Shown here piece by piece: positions 1 to 6,777 of a stretch of DNA of 26,497 nucleotides (position 1 is its first letter; each line of letters begins with the position of its first letter). The stretch lies in the NCBI GenBank assembly GCA_050247075.1, contig JBFWUW010000086.1:1-26497 (forward strand). Direction: 5' to 3'. Origin of the DNA: JBFWUW01 sp050247075. GTDB taxonomy: Bacteria > Planctomycetota > Planctomycetia > Pirellulales > JBFWUW01. The notes beneath the pieces were generated by a model, which was not told where the DNA came from, ran no database searches, and saw only the letters and a program-made list of their open reading frames with translations. Position numbers and translations under genes: made by a program.

Positions 1-1
1 C

Positions 2-1132
2 CCGCCGGATGGTCTGGACCAGGTCAGCAAGGACATTCTTGCGCCCTTGATCGGCTTTGCGGCGGTTGGTTTTGCCCGCGTGTTCGAGCGGGCTATTGAC
101 GAAGCGCAAGCGACGCCACCGTTGGTGGCCATTGAACTGCAGAGCGTGCTCAATAGCCTGACCGTGCCGATCTACGCCGTCACCCGCAAGATTCGCGACG
201 TGAAGGAACGGATCCAGGTGGAGGCCATGTATCGCGAATACGAGCGGACGGGTAAGGTCATCTTCACCTTGCCGGAGGACGACAAAGCGATCCGCCGCGC
301 GCACGCCGAGGAAGTCCTCAATAAGTCGCTGGCCGAACTTGATGCCGAGCGGATCAAGCCGCCGGGGAAGTTGCATGGCAGCGGCGCGCCGGCCCGCCAA
401 ACCAGCCGCAAGGCACTAACGCGGCCGGTTGTCAGTTACGCACCGCCGTTGGCGGCATCGCCCCTTACGCCGATTCGGCCACTCGCAGCTCGACTGGAGC
501 AAGACCGCGCGGCTAAGCCAGCCCCTGCTCGTTTGAAGGCACGGGCCAGCCGGGAACACGCGACTTCAGCGCCTTCTCGGCCCGTGGATCGGCCTCGTGA
601 ATCGCCCCGCGTCTTGCCGGTCGTTTCCTCCGAACCGGAGCCTGACTTCATGGAGGAGCCAGCGGCTGAAATCGAGCGAACGGGTGGCCGGCCAGACCGG
701 TTTTATCTCGATCGGCAAATGCCGTTGGACAAGGCCCCCTCCATCGGCAACAAGACCGCCAGCCGATTCCAGAGAATTGGCGTGCGCACCGTCGGAGAAT
801 TCCTGGAACTCGACCCCGAAACGGCCGCCCGCAAGCTCAACGTCCGGCACATTACCGCCCAAACGATGCGGGAATGGCAGGCCCAAGCCAGGCTGGCCTG
901 CCGCATTCCCAACATCCGCGGCCACGATGCCCAGCTTCTGGTCGCTTGCGGTTTGGAAGAACCGGATGATGTCTCCCGCTGCGATCCGCAAAGGCTGCTG
1001 GGCAAGGTGCTTGCGTTCTGTGCCACATCCGAGGGCCAGCGGATTTTGCGGTCGGGTGCCCTGCCCGATCTGAAGGAGGTACGCGGTTGGATTGACGCCG
1101 CCGGGCAAGCACGTGCCTTGCGTGCGGCGTAA
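2..1132 (+). CDS. DUF4332 domain protein, 5' end outside window
   Basis: The frame is open to the left edge (it reads PPDGLDQVSKDILAPL before the first possible start, a TTG at 47), so the gene begins outside the window and the true start is unknown. The N-terminal part is helical and ends near a charged KLHGSGAPARQ stretch. A long Pro/Arg/Ala-rich, probably disordered linker follows (about 360-680 nt). The C-terminal ~140 residues begin MPLDKAPSIGNKTASRFQRI and carry helix-hairpin-helix signatures of the PSIG-type (IGNKTASRFQRIGVRTVGEF), then a second helical half ending at a tryptophan-containing helix. I recognise this C-terminal part as the DUF4332 family, common in planctomycetes; HhH folds of this kind usually bind DNA or mediate protein contacts, but no function is established here. 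The Arg-rich linker could also contact nucleic acid. It is followed by 264 nt before rplC. Confidence 0.8.
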   Translation, partial: PPDGLDQVSKDILAPLIGFAAVGFARVFERAIDEAQATPPLVAIELQSVLNSLTVPIYAVTRKIRDVKERIQVEAMYREYERTGKVIFTLPEDDKAIRRAHAEEVLNKSLAELDAERIKPPGKLHGSGAPARQTSRKALTRPVVSYAPPLAASPLTPIRPLAARLEQDRAAKPAPARLKARASREHATSAPSRPVDRPRESPRVLPVVSSEPEPDFMEEPAAEIERTGGRPDRFYLDRQMPLDKAPSIGNKTASRFQRIGVRTVGEFLELDPETAARKLNVRHITAQTMREWQAQARLACRIPNIRGHDAQLLVACGLEEPDDVSRCDPQRLLGKVLAFCATSEGQRILRSGALPDLKEVRGWIDAAGQARALRAA

Positions 1133-1184
1133 GGTGTTTTCCGCAAGATCCTTACGAGAACTGGCACCGGACACGAGAGGGTGG

Positions 1185-1275
1185 TCGGCGATGGAATCGC
1201 CTCCTACAGCTTCCTCAAGCCTCGCGCCTCAAGCCTCACTGATAGGGTGATCGGCGATGGAATCGCCTCCGACAG
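1185..1275 (+). repeat. two direct copies of the GGCGATGGAATCGCC repeat
   Basis: Two nearly identical 25-nt copies, at 1185-1209 and 1251-1275, lie 66 nt apart in the same orientation. They differ at one position (CTCCTACAG against CTCCGACAG), and the preceding bases AGGGTG are also shared. Each contains a perfect short palindrome, GGCGAT-GGA-ATCGCC. The same sequence recurs as inverted pairs at 15559-15627 and 22343-22413. Confidence 0.85.
1214..1241 (+). repeat. heptamer-phased tract (CTCAAGC type)
   Basis: Four 7-nt units in phase: CTCAAGC, CTCGCGC, CTCAAGC, CTCACTG. The tract sits between the two copies of the GGCGATGGAATCGCC repeat in the gap upstream of rplC. Other 7-nt phased tracts with different sequence occur at 17641-17675, 17934-17961 and 24485-24554. 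Confidence 0.6.
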
Positions 1276-1328
1276 CCTCATTGCCGCCAATTCCTGATCT
1301 GCAAATGACTTGCAAGCCGCCAACGCGG

Positions 1329-1357
1329 TTGACAACTTGGCTGCGGGCACGTATTTT
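1329..1357 (+). promoter_or_regulatory. sigma70-type promoter for rplC
   Basis: A perfect TTGACA (1329-1334), a 17-nt spacer and TATTTT (1352-1357, 4 of 6 to TATAAT) give a good housekeeping promoter. Transcription would start near 1364, leaving a leader of about 33 nt before the rplC ATG at 1397. It fits rplC being transcribed alone rather than from an S10 operon promoter. Confidence 0.6.
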
Positions 1358-1396
1358 CTAGGTTTTCCTGGTCCCTACCGCACTCGGATGTGTGCC

Positions 1397-2083
1397 ATGC
1401 CTGTTGGATTGCTCGGCCAAAAGGTCGGAATGACTCAGATTTTTGAAGACGACGGCACCGTAGTACCGGTGACGGTGATTCAAGCCGGCCCCTGCACGGT
1501 ATTGCAGTTGCGGACCAAGGAAAAGGACGGCTACGAGGCCGTTCAGCTAGGCTTTTTGGACAAGCCCCGCCGGCTGGCCAGCCGCAGCCAACGCGGCCAT
1601 GTTGCCAAGCTAGAGAGCAAGCGTTCGCGCCGCCGTTCGCAGGCCGGCGTGGAAGCCGCCGCCAAGGCCGATTGCGAGCCGCAACGGTTCATTCGTGAGG
1701 TCCGCACCACGACCGAAGGCTTTACCATCGGCCAAAAGCTGACGGTGGAAGCCATGGAACAGATTGGCTGTGTCGATGTCGTCGGCATTTCCAAAGGCCG
1801 TGGAACGGCCGGTGTGATGAAGCGGCATAACTTTTCGGGCCAGCGTGCCACACACGGCGTAAAGAAGTGCCATCGCCACGGCGGATCGACCGGTCAAAAC
1901 ACGTCGCCCGCCCGCGTTTTCAAGAACAAGAAAATGGCTGGCCGTTACGGCAATGCCCGCATCACGGCCCGCAATCTCAAGGTCGTCCGCATCGACAAAG
2001 AGAACAACCTGCTTCTGCTGCGTGGTGCCGTCCCTGGCCCCAACGGCGGCTACGTCAGCATCTTGCAGACGAACATGAAGTAG
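1397..2083 (+). CDS. rplC: 50S ribosomal protein L3
   Basis: Ribosomal protein L3 binds 23S rRNA near the peptidyl-transferase centre and starts assembly of the 50S subunit. The 228-residue protein starts PVGLLGQKVGMTQIFEDDG, the typical L3 N-terminus, and has the conserved blocks KGRGTAGVMKRHNFSGQ, HGVKKCHRHGGSTGQN, KKMAGRYGNARITARNLKVV and GAVPGPNGGYV. The glutamine in GSTGQN matches the position methylated by PrmB in Escherichia coli L3. The ATG at 1397 was chosen because it gives the family N-terminus; an in-frame ATG at 1388 would add three residues (MCA). A promoter lies at 1329-1357. The odd point is context: in most bacteria rplC is followed by rplD, rplW and rplB in the S10 operon, but here neither neighbour is ribosomal. 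Identity is very sure; whether it is the only rplC of this genome cannot be told. Confidence 0.97.
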   Translation: MPVGLLGQKVGMTQIFEDDGTVVPVTVIQAGPCTVLQLRTKEKDGYEAVQLGFLDKPRRLASRSQRGHVAKLESKRSRRRSQAGVEAAAKADCEPQRFIREVRTTTEGFTIGQKLTVEAMEQIGCVDVVGISKGRGTAGVMKRHNFSGQRATHGVKKCHRHGGSTGQNTSPARVFKNKKMAGRYGNARITARNLKVVRIDKENNLLLLRGAVPGPNGGYVSILQTNMK

Positions 2084-2400
2084 GGTTGCGCGGCTACCCA
2101 AGACCGTGCCGATCATGCGCCTGCCAATCGGTCGGGGTTTCTTTCGTCATTCTGTTTGTGCATTGACGCTCTGATTGGGGCGGCCTCGCCGCGATTAATT
2201 GGCCATCGCTGAATGCTGGGAAGTTGCTCCCTGCCGGGCAGCCTAGATCCAAGATAGATGATGGCTGCGCACATCCAGCCGGCTACGTGGGGTTTTCGTG
2301 GCGCGTCTCTGCGTTCCGTTGGCTAGAATCTTAGTGCCGTTGAGGCTTGGACGGCATTCCATCGCCATACGTATCTTCCCTTGGTTTCAGGAGCACTCCC
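2084..2400. other. 317-nt intergenic region between rplC and the creatininase-family gene
   Basis: No coding frame with family resemblance was seen. At the rplC side, nested short stems (GACCG 2102-2106 with CGGTC 2129-2133, or CCGAT 2109-2113 with ATCGG 2127-2131) are followed by a T-rich run at 2138-2144, a weak terminator candidate. At 2353-2366 GGCATTCCATCGCC looks like a degenerate arm of the dispersed GGCGATTCCATCGCC repeat. TAGAAT at 2324-2329 could be a -10 box but has no convincing -35 box. Confidence 0.4.
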
Positions 2401-3567
2401 ATGATGCGACTTCTACCAGCCTTGGCAGTCTTGGCAGCCACGGCCTTGGCGGCAGTGCCCGATCCGGTCACGCCCGACCCGGCCACGCCGCGACCCATTG
2501 CCGCCCGCGATAGCGTGTGGATCGAAGACTTGACCTGGATGGAAGTTCGCGATGCGCTGCAGGCCGGCAAGAAGACGGTTATTGTCCCCACCGGCGGCAT
2601 TGAGCAGAACGGGCCGTGGCTGGCCACCGGCAAGCATAACGTGATCTTGAAGGCCACTTGCGAGTCGATCGCCCGTGAACTGGGCAACGCGCTGGTCGCG
2701 CCGATCGTGGCCTTCGTGCCCGAGGGCGATATCGACCCGCCCGGCTTGCACATGAAGTATCCCGGCACCATCAGCCTGACCGAGGAGACCTATCGCCGTC
2801 TGCTGAACGACATTTGCGCCAGCCTAAAGGTCCACGGCTTTACGAACATTGTGTTGCTGGGGGACAGCGGCGGAAACCAGGAGGGAATGAAAGCGGTTGC
2901 CGAGGAATTGAATGCACGCTGGTCGGACGGGCCGGCCAAAGTGCATTACATCCCGGAGTACTACGACTACCCAGGAGTGGCCAAGTGGTTGGAGAGCCAA
3001 GGAATCAAGCAGGGCAACGATGGCATTCATGACGACTTTGCCATCACGGCCCAGATGATGGTCATTGATCCGTCCGCCGTGCGGATGGAGGAACGCATCA
3101 CCGCCGGCAAGTTCCAAATCAACGGCATCAACCTGGCCCCGGCGGAAAAGACCATTGCCTGGGGCCGAAAGATCGTGGCCTTTCGAACCGATCAGACGGT
3201 GAAAGCGGTGAGAGGGGCAATCAGGATGGGCGTTAAGAAGCGAGAACTGAATGCCGCGAAACTTGTTGGAAAGTGGAAGTCGGTCAAACTGGAGGGAAAG
3301 GATGTCGGCGATTTTATCCTGGGAATCGACGCGGAGTTCGACGACGAGGGGAATTTCACGATGACGGCAAGCCTCAAGCTCGATGGAAAAACTCAATCGG
3401 CCGTCAAGCAAGGCCGTTACTCGATCAAGGATGGAAAACTAGAAATGATGGTCGACGGCGAGAAAAGAGCGGAAACGGCTTGGTTTGAACGCGAGCACCT
3501 GGTAATTCAAGATCCAGAACTCGATTCGCGTGCCTACTTTGCCAGAGTCAAGGAGCAAGAACAGTAG
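2401..3567 (+). CDS. exported creatininase-family protein with C-terminal lipocalin-like domain
   Basis: A 388-residue protein. Residues 1-18 form a hydrophobic signal peptide (MRLLPALAVLAATALAA), then a Pro-rich stretch. Residues about 38-280 have the creatininase layout: TGGIEQNGPWLATGKHN (64-80), LLGDSGGNQEG (152-162) and GIHDDFAITAQMM (208-220). These match the family blocks EQHGPHLP..D, NGHGGN and HAGE..TS, but several usual metal ligands are changed (His to Asn70, Asp to His79, His to Asp155), so amidohydrolase activity is not assured. Residues about 288-388 (LVGKWKSVKLEGK to SRAYFARV) look like a small lipocalin-like beta-barrel found as an add-on in planctomycete proteins. AGGAG at 2389-2393 lies 7 nt before the ATG at 2401, which decides the start. 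The following enzyme gene starts 57 nt downstream and may be co-transcribed. The substrate is unknown. Confidence 0.8.
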   Translation: MMRLLPALAVLAATALAAVPDPVTPDPATPRPIAARDSVWIEDLTWMEVRDALQAGKKTVIVPTGGIEQNGPWLATGKHNVILKATCESIARELGNALVAPIVAFVPEGDIDPPGLHMKYPGTISLTEETYRRLLNDICASLKVHGFTNIVLLGDSGGNQEGMKAVAEELNARWSDGPAKVHYIPEYYDYPGVAKWLESQGIKQGNDGIHDDFAITAQMMVIDPSAVRMEERITAGKFQINGINLAPAEKTIAWGRKIVAFRTDQTVKAVRGAIRMGVKKRELNAAKLVGKWKSVKLEGKDVGDFILGIDAEFDDEGNFTMTASLKLDGKTQSAVKQGRYSIKDGKLEMMVDGEKRAETAWFEREHLVIQDPELDSRAYFARVKEQEQ

Positions 3568-3624
3568 AGTCCATTTTCCGTATCTTGTTGACTCTTGTTC
3601 TTCACTCATCCGAGAGAAGCCACC

Positions 3625-4680
3625 ATGCGCCTGGTCCAATACCTGTCTAGCGATGGCCGCCGCTTGGGCGTTGTGGATGGCGGCGACGTTTGTGATATCA
3701 CGTCACTCCGGCCCGGTTTGACAAGTACTATTGCCGCTTTTCTCCAGGCTGATGCGGCCGAGCGGCCGCTATCCCGTTTCCTGATGGATTTGATGGCCGC
3801 GGGATCGCCCGCCAGAATCTCGTACACGGAATTGCTATCAAACCGCGACGAACGGGACGGGCCGCTGTTGCTGCTGCCCGTCGATCTGGATGACCTGCAC
3901 CATATGGTGGTGACCGGCACTGGCTTGACGCACTTGGGGAGCATGCAATCGCGCGACCAGATGCACGCCGTGGCGGCGGCGGCAACGTCGGCGGAGGAAG
4001 AGGCCAAGAAAAGCGACTCCAAGAAGATGTTTGAAATGGGGTTGCGCGGCGGGCGTCCCCCTGCCGGCGAACGGGGTGTGGCACCGGAGTGGTTTTACAA
4101 GGGAAATGGCCATGTGTTGCGGGCCAGTGGACAACCGCTCGATCTGCCCGATTTCGCGTTGGATGGAGGCGAAGAGCCCGAACTGGTCGGGTGCTACTAC
4201 ATTGATGCGCGGGGAATGCCGCGGCGGCTAGGGTTTGCCTTGGGGAACGAATGGTCGGACCATGCCACCGAGAAGATCAATTACCTCTATCTGGCTCCGT
4301 CCAAGCTGCGGACCTGCGCCGTCGGGCCAGAACTGGTCCTGGATTGGGACTTTCAGCATGTCGAGCTCCGCTGCACCGTCACCCAGGGCGGCAAGACCAT
4401 CTACGATAGCGGCCCGCTGTTGAGCGGAGAGCAGCACATGAGCCACACGCTGGCCAATTGCGAGGACCATCACTTTAAGTACCCGCAACACCGACAGCCG
4501 GGCGATGTCCACTTGCATTATTTTGGCACCAGCAAGCTCAGCCACGGCACGCGAGACTGGCAATATGCCGCAGGGGATGAGATCAAGATCGAAGCCCCCG
4601 GCTTCTCCGCGCCTTTGGTGAACATCGTGCGGGTCATCGACGCCGGTGGTCCCCAGCCAACGCGTGTACAACCCGCCTAA
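3625..4680 (+). CDS. AraD1/GguC-type fumarylacetoacetate hydrolase-fold enzyme
   Basis: A 351-residue cytoplasmic protein (no signal peptide). The N-terminus (MRLVQYLSSDGRRLGVVDGG) and the block VVTGTGLTHLGSMQSRDQMH are features I associate with the AraD1/GguC branch of the fumarylacetoacetate-hydrolase fold. In that branch characterised members act on 2-keto-3-deoxy sugar acids such as L-2-keto-3-deoxyarabonate. The metal-site region is EEPELVGCYYIDARGMPRRL followed by GFALGNEWSDH, and a late YFGTSKLSHGTRDW block closes the catalytic domain. The ATG at 3625 is preceded by a purine-rich CGAGAGAAG. An upstream in-frame TTG at 3595 is less likely. Its stop is only 8 nt from the convergent Rrf2 gene. 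Family is sure, exact substrate is not; an enolase-superfamily and an SMP-30 gene at 12007-15545 would suit a sugar-acid pathway. Confidence 0.85.
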   Translation: MRLVQYLSSDGRRLGVVDGGDVCDITSLRPGLTSTIAAFLQADAAERPLSRFLMDLMAAGSPARISYTELLSNRDERDGPLLLLPVDLDDLHHMVVTGTGLTHLGSMQSRDQMHAVAAAATSAEEEAKKSDSKKMFEMGLRGGRPPAGERGVAPEWFYKGNGHVLRASGQPLDLPDFALDGGEEPELVGCYYIDARGMPRRLGFALGNEWSDHATEKINYLYLAPSKLRTCAVGPELVLDWDFQHVELRCTVTQGGKTIYDSGPLLSGEQHMSHTLANCEDHHFKYPQHRQPGDVHLHYFGTSKLSHGTRDWQYAAGDEIKIEAPGFSAPLVNIVRVIDAGGPQPTRVQPA

Positions 4681-4688
4681 GGGCGCGG

Positions 4689-5081
4689 TTACGCCGCTGG
4701 CTTGGCCAGCAATTGGTCGAGCGTCAAGGAAGAGAGTTCGCGGCGCACCCCCAAGGTGGTGCTGGAGAGGGCGAGGTGGAGTGCCTCGTGGTTGGGCGAG
4801 GACAGCGGAATATCGAGCGTGACTGGGCCTTCGATGGCTTCGATGATGTCAAGCAGCGATATCTCTTGGATGTCGCGGTTCAGCGTGTAGCCGCCGACCA
4901 CTCCCCGCGTCGATTTCAAGATGCCGTGTGCCACCAGGTTGCGTAGAATTTGCAGCAAGAACCGGTCGGGAATGCCCCCCGCTTCCGCCAACTTGCGAGA
5001 GGCCACCACGGCATTGGGGCCCGCGGCCCCCAGTTCGATCGTGGCCTGAATGGCGTACGCGATAGTGCGTGACAACTTCAT
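4689..5081 (-). CDS. Rrf2-family transcriptional regulator without cysteines
   Basis: A 130-residue winged-helix protein. It starts MKLSRTIAYAIQATIELGA, the typical Rrf2 first helix, followed by the recognition region (VASRKLAEAGGIPDRFLLQI), the wing (LKSTRGVVGGYTLNRD) and the EISLLDIIEAIEGPV dimerisation start. The Fe-S-sensing members (IscR, NsrR) use three cysteines between about residues 90 and 110; this protein contains no cysteine at all, so it cannot hold an Fe-S cluster that way. It is the last gene of a co-directional minus-strand run and is convergent with the AraD1-type gene (8 nt apart). The start at 5081 gives the family N-terminus; no strong ribosome binding site is seen. The perfect palindrome TCTCGCGAGA at 5089-5098 sits just before the start codon. 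A possible -10 box (TATAAA on the minus strand, 5178-5183) has only a weak -35 partner. Confidence 0.92.
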   Translation of the reverse strand: MKLSRTIAYAIQATIELGAAGPNAVVASRKLAEAGGIPDRFLLQILRNLVAHGILKSTRGVVGGYTLNRDIQEISLLDIIEAIEGPVTLDIPLSSPNHEALHLALSSTTLGVRRELSSLTLDQLLAKPAA

Positions 5082-5088
5082 GCCGGCG

Positions 5089-5098
5089 TCTCGCGAGA
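5089..5098. promoter_or_regulatory. 10-bp palindrome TCTCGCGAGA before the Rrf2 gene
   Basis: A perfect 10-bp palindrome ends 8 nt before the Rrf2 start codon. Rrf2 proteins commonly repress their own genes, so this could be an operator or a leader hairpin covering the ribosome binding site. A short palindrome in GC-rich DNA can also arise by chance. Confidence 0.3.
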
Positions 5099-5232
5099 TG
5101 AATTTGGAGTTTATCAGGCCCCGCTGTTAGCGCGGCCGCGTCAAACGCCAGTCCGCTGCCTTTCCCATCCATCGGCATTTATAGTCGCCGGGCGGCCAGC
5201 CGGAAAACGCAGCTTACTGGTTTGTAATAAAC

Positions 5233-5245
5233 GCCCGAAACGGGC
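5233..5245 (-). terminator. weak intrinsic terminator candidate after DUF58 gene
   Basis: On the minus strand GCCCG-TTT-CGGGC forms a perfect 5-bp stem with a 3-nt loop, followed by GTTTATTAC. It lies about 54 nt after the DUF58 stop. The T-run is short and interrupted, so termination may be weak. Confidence 0.3.
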
Positions 5246-5298
5246 CGGACAAGCTGCCGGTTCTAAGAAAGAACACATAGCCGTGTGCTATTCCGCAC

Positions 5299-6777
5299 TT
5301 ACAGCAAGTGTCGGGCCTTGATCTCCAAATAGCGGTTGATCAAGGGCGCGGTGATATCCTCGGGGTAGGTGTCCACGGCCAGCACGCCCTTGCTCATCAG
5401 ATCGGCCAGAACCTGCTGCCGCCAGGTGAGAATTTCCGCGGCGGCGGCGGCGCGATACAAGGCGGCGTCCCCGGGGAGTTGCAAATCGGCCGCTTCGAAG
5501 ATTTGCCGGTCCCGCATCAGCACTCCCAATGGCAAATGCCGGCCCACCAACGTGCTAAGGTATTGATGCACCTGGTTGGAATTGACTTCGTCGATGACGT
5601 TGGTCATTAGCACCACCAGCGACCGCTTGCGGTGATGGGCCGCCAGATACAAAAAAGCCTGGTCATAGCGGGATTCGACCAGCCGGGGAAAGCGGTCGAA
5701 CGAGGCGTGCAGCAGCCGGTTCATTTGCTTCATGCCTGACTGCGGCGGAACGTAGCCATGAATCTCATCCGAGAAACACAACAGCCCCACGGAGTCGCCA
5801 TGCGACAAGGCTACATAGCTCAACATCAACATGGCGTTGAGTGAGTGGTCCAGCAGGCTCAGTCCGGCTGCTTCGTTGGTCATCATCCGCCCGCAATCCA
5901 ACAGAAAAATCAACCGCTGGCTTTGGTTTGCTTGAAAATCCTTGACCGTCAATTTGCGGCGGCGGGCGGTTGTCCGCCAGTCGATGTGCTTGAAATTATC
6001 GTCCAGCGTGTAATCGCGCAGGCGCTCGAACTCGTTGTCCTGGCCAATCCTCCGCGTCCTCCGCACGCCCATCAGGCTTAGCCGGTTTTTGCGAGCCAAC
6101 AAGGCGTACTCCGCCAGTTGTTTCATGTCGGGATAGACGTGCAGTTCGTTCCGCACGGCATAGTCCAACATTCGCTGCCACATCCCCAGCAGGCTGCCCG
6201 TCCGCAAAAAAACGCGCTCCAAAAGAAATGCCCCGCGGCGGACACTGCGAATCTGGTAATGCACGGTAGCCCGGCTGCGAGGCGCCAGCTTGAGTTGAAA
6301 CTCATCGGGTTCGGGCTGTAATTCGTGCGGAACGCCATCGCGCAGGGAGACTGTCTGGATTCGCCGCGACCGATTGCTAATCGTCAGCGTTACCTTGTGG
6401 CCCTGCTTGAGCGAAACGATTCTGCCGGTCTCGCGTTCGGCGGAAAAACCTGCCTGGCCAGGCAAGGTCAGCAGATCCAGCAGTGCGATGGCGGCCAGCG
6501 CGGCATCAACCAACAGCGCCACATTGGCCAGAGTAGGGTCGAAAACGGCTCCCATCGTCAGCAGCACCGGCAAGAACATCACCCAGGCCAGTGCGCGGTT
6601 GGGAAAGATGCGCACGGTAAACGCCAGGCTGCCCAGCACCCAAACCGTGCTAAACAAGACGAGCGCGGTACGCGCAATGGGCGGAATTTGCCGGTCCTGC
6701 ATCCAAGCCGCGGCGAAAGCAGCCCAAACCAGAAACAGCCCCCCCAGCGACAAAATCAACCGCTGCCAAGGCTTCAC
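5299..6777 (-). CDS. DUF58 domain membrane protein (vWA-like partner of MoxR)
   Basis: A 492-residue protein. The first ~105 residues hold hydrophobic stretches (about 7-25, 37-56, 65-78 and 85-104) that should anchor it in the cytoplasmic membrane. A beta-rich segment (about 110-190) follows. The DUF58 signature lies at about 245-280: GQDNEFERLRDYTLDDN, then FKHIDWRTTARRRKLTVKDF. After it comes the von Willebrand A-like fold starting FLLDCGRMM (291-299); the metal-binding DxSxS motif is degenerate here (D-C-G-R-M). The start codon overlaps the MoxR stop by 4 nt (ATGA), so the two are translationally coupled. MoxR-DUF58 pairs are known as chaperone modules for assembling protein complexes or cofactors, often with further vWA, BatD or transglutaminase genes, none of which follow here. 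Substrate unknown. Confidence 0.93.
   Translation of the reverse strand: MKPWQRLILSLGGLFLVWAAFAAAWMQDRQIPPIARTALVLFSTVWVLGSLAFTVRIFPNRALAWVMFLPVLLTMGAVFDPTLANVALLVDAALAAIALLDLLTLPGQAGFSAERETGRIVSLKQGHKVTLTISNRSRRIQTVSLRDGVPHELQPEPDEFQLKLAPRSRATVHYQIRSVRRGAFLLERVFLRTGSLLGMWQRMLDYAVRNELHVYPDMKQLAEYALLARKNRLSLMGVRRTRRIGQDNEFERLRDYTLDDNFKHIDWRTTARRRKLTVKDFQANQSQRLIFLLDCGRMMTNEAAGLSLLDHSLNAMLMLSYVALSHGDSVGLLCFSDEIHGYVPPQSGMKQMNRLLHASFDRFPRLVESRYDQAFLYLAAHHRKRSLVVLMTNVIDEVNSNQVHQYLSTLVGRHLPLGVLMRDRQIFEAADLQLPGDAALYRAAAAAEILTWRQQVLADLMSKGVLAVDTYPEDITAPLINRYLEIKARHLL

Noticed and set aside
5131..5140. CGCGGCCGCG palindrome upstream of the Rrf2 gene as a regulator site
   Set aside because: All-GC palindromes like this arise easily in GC-rich DNA and there is nothing else to support it.
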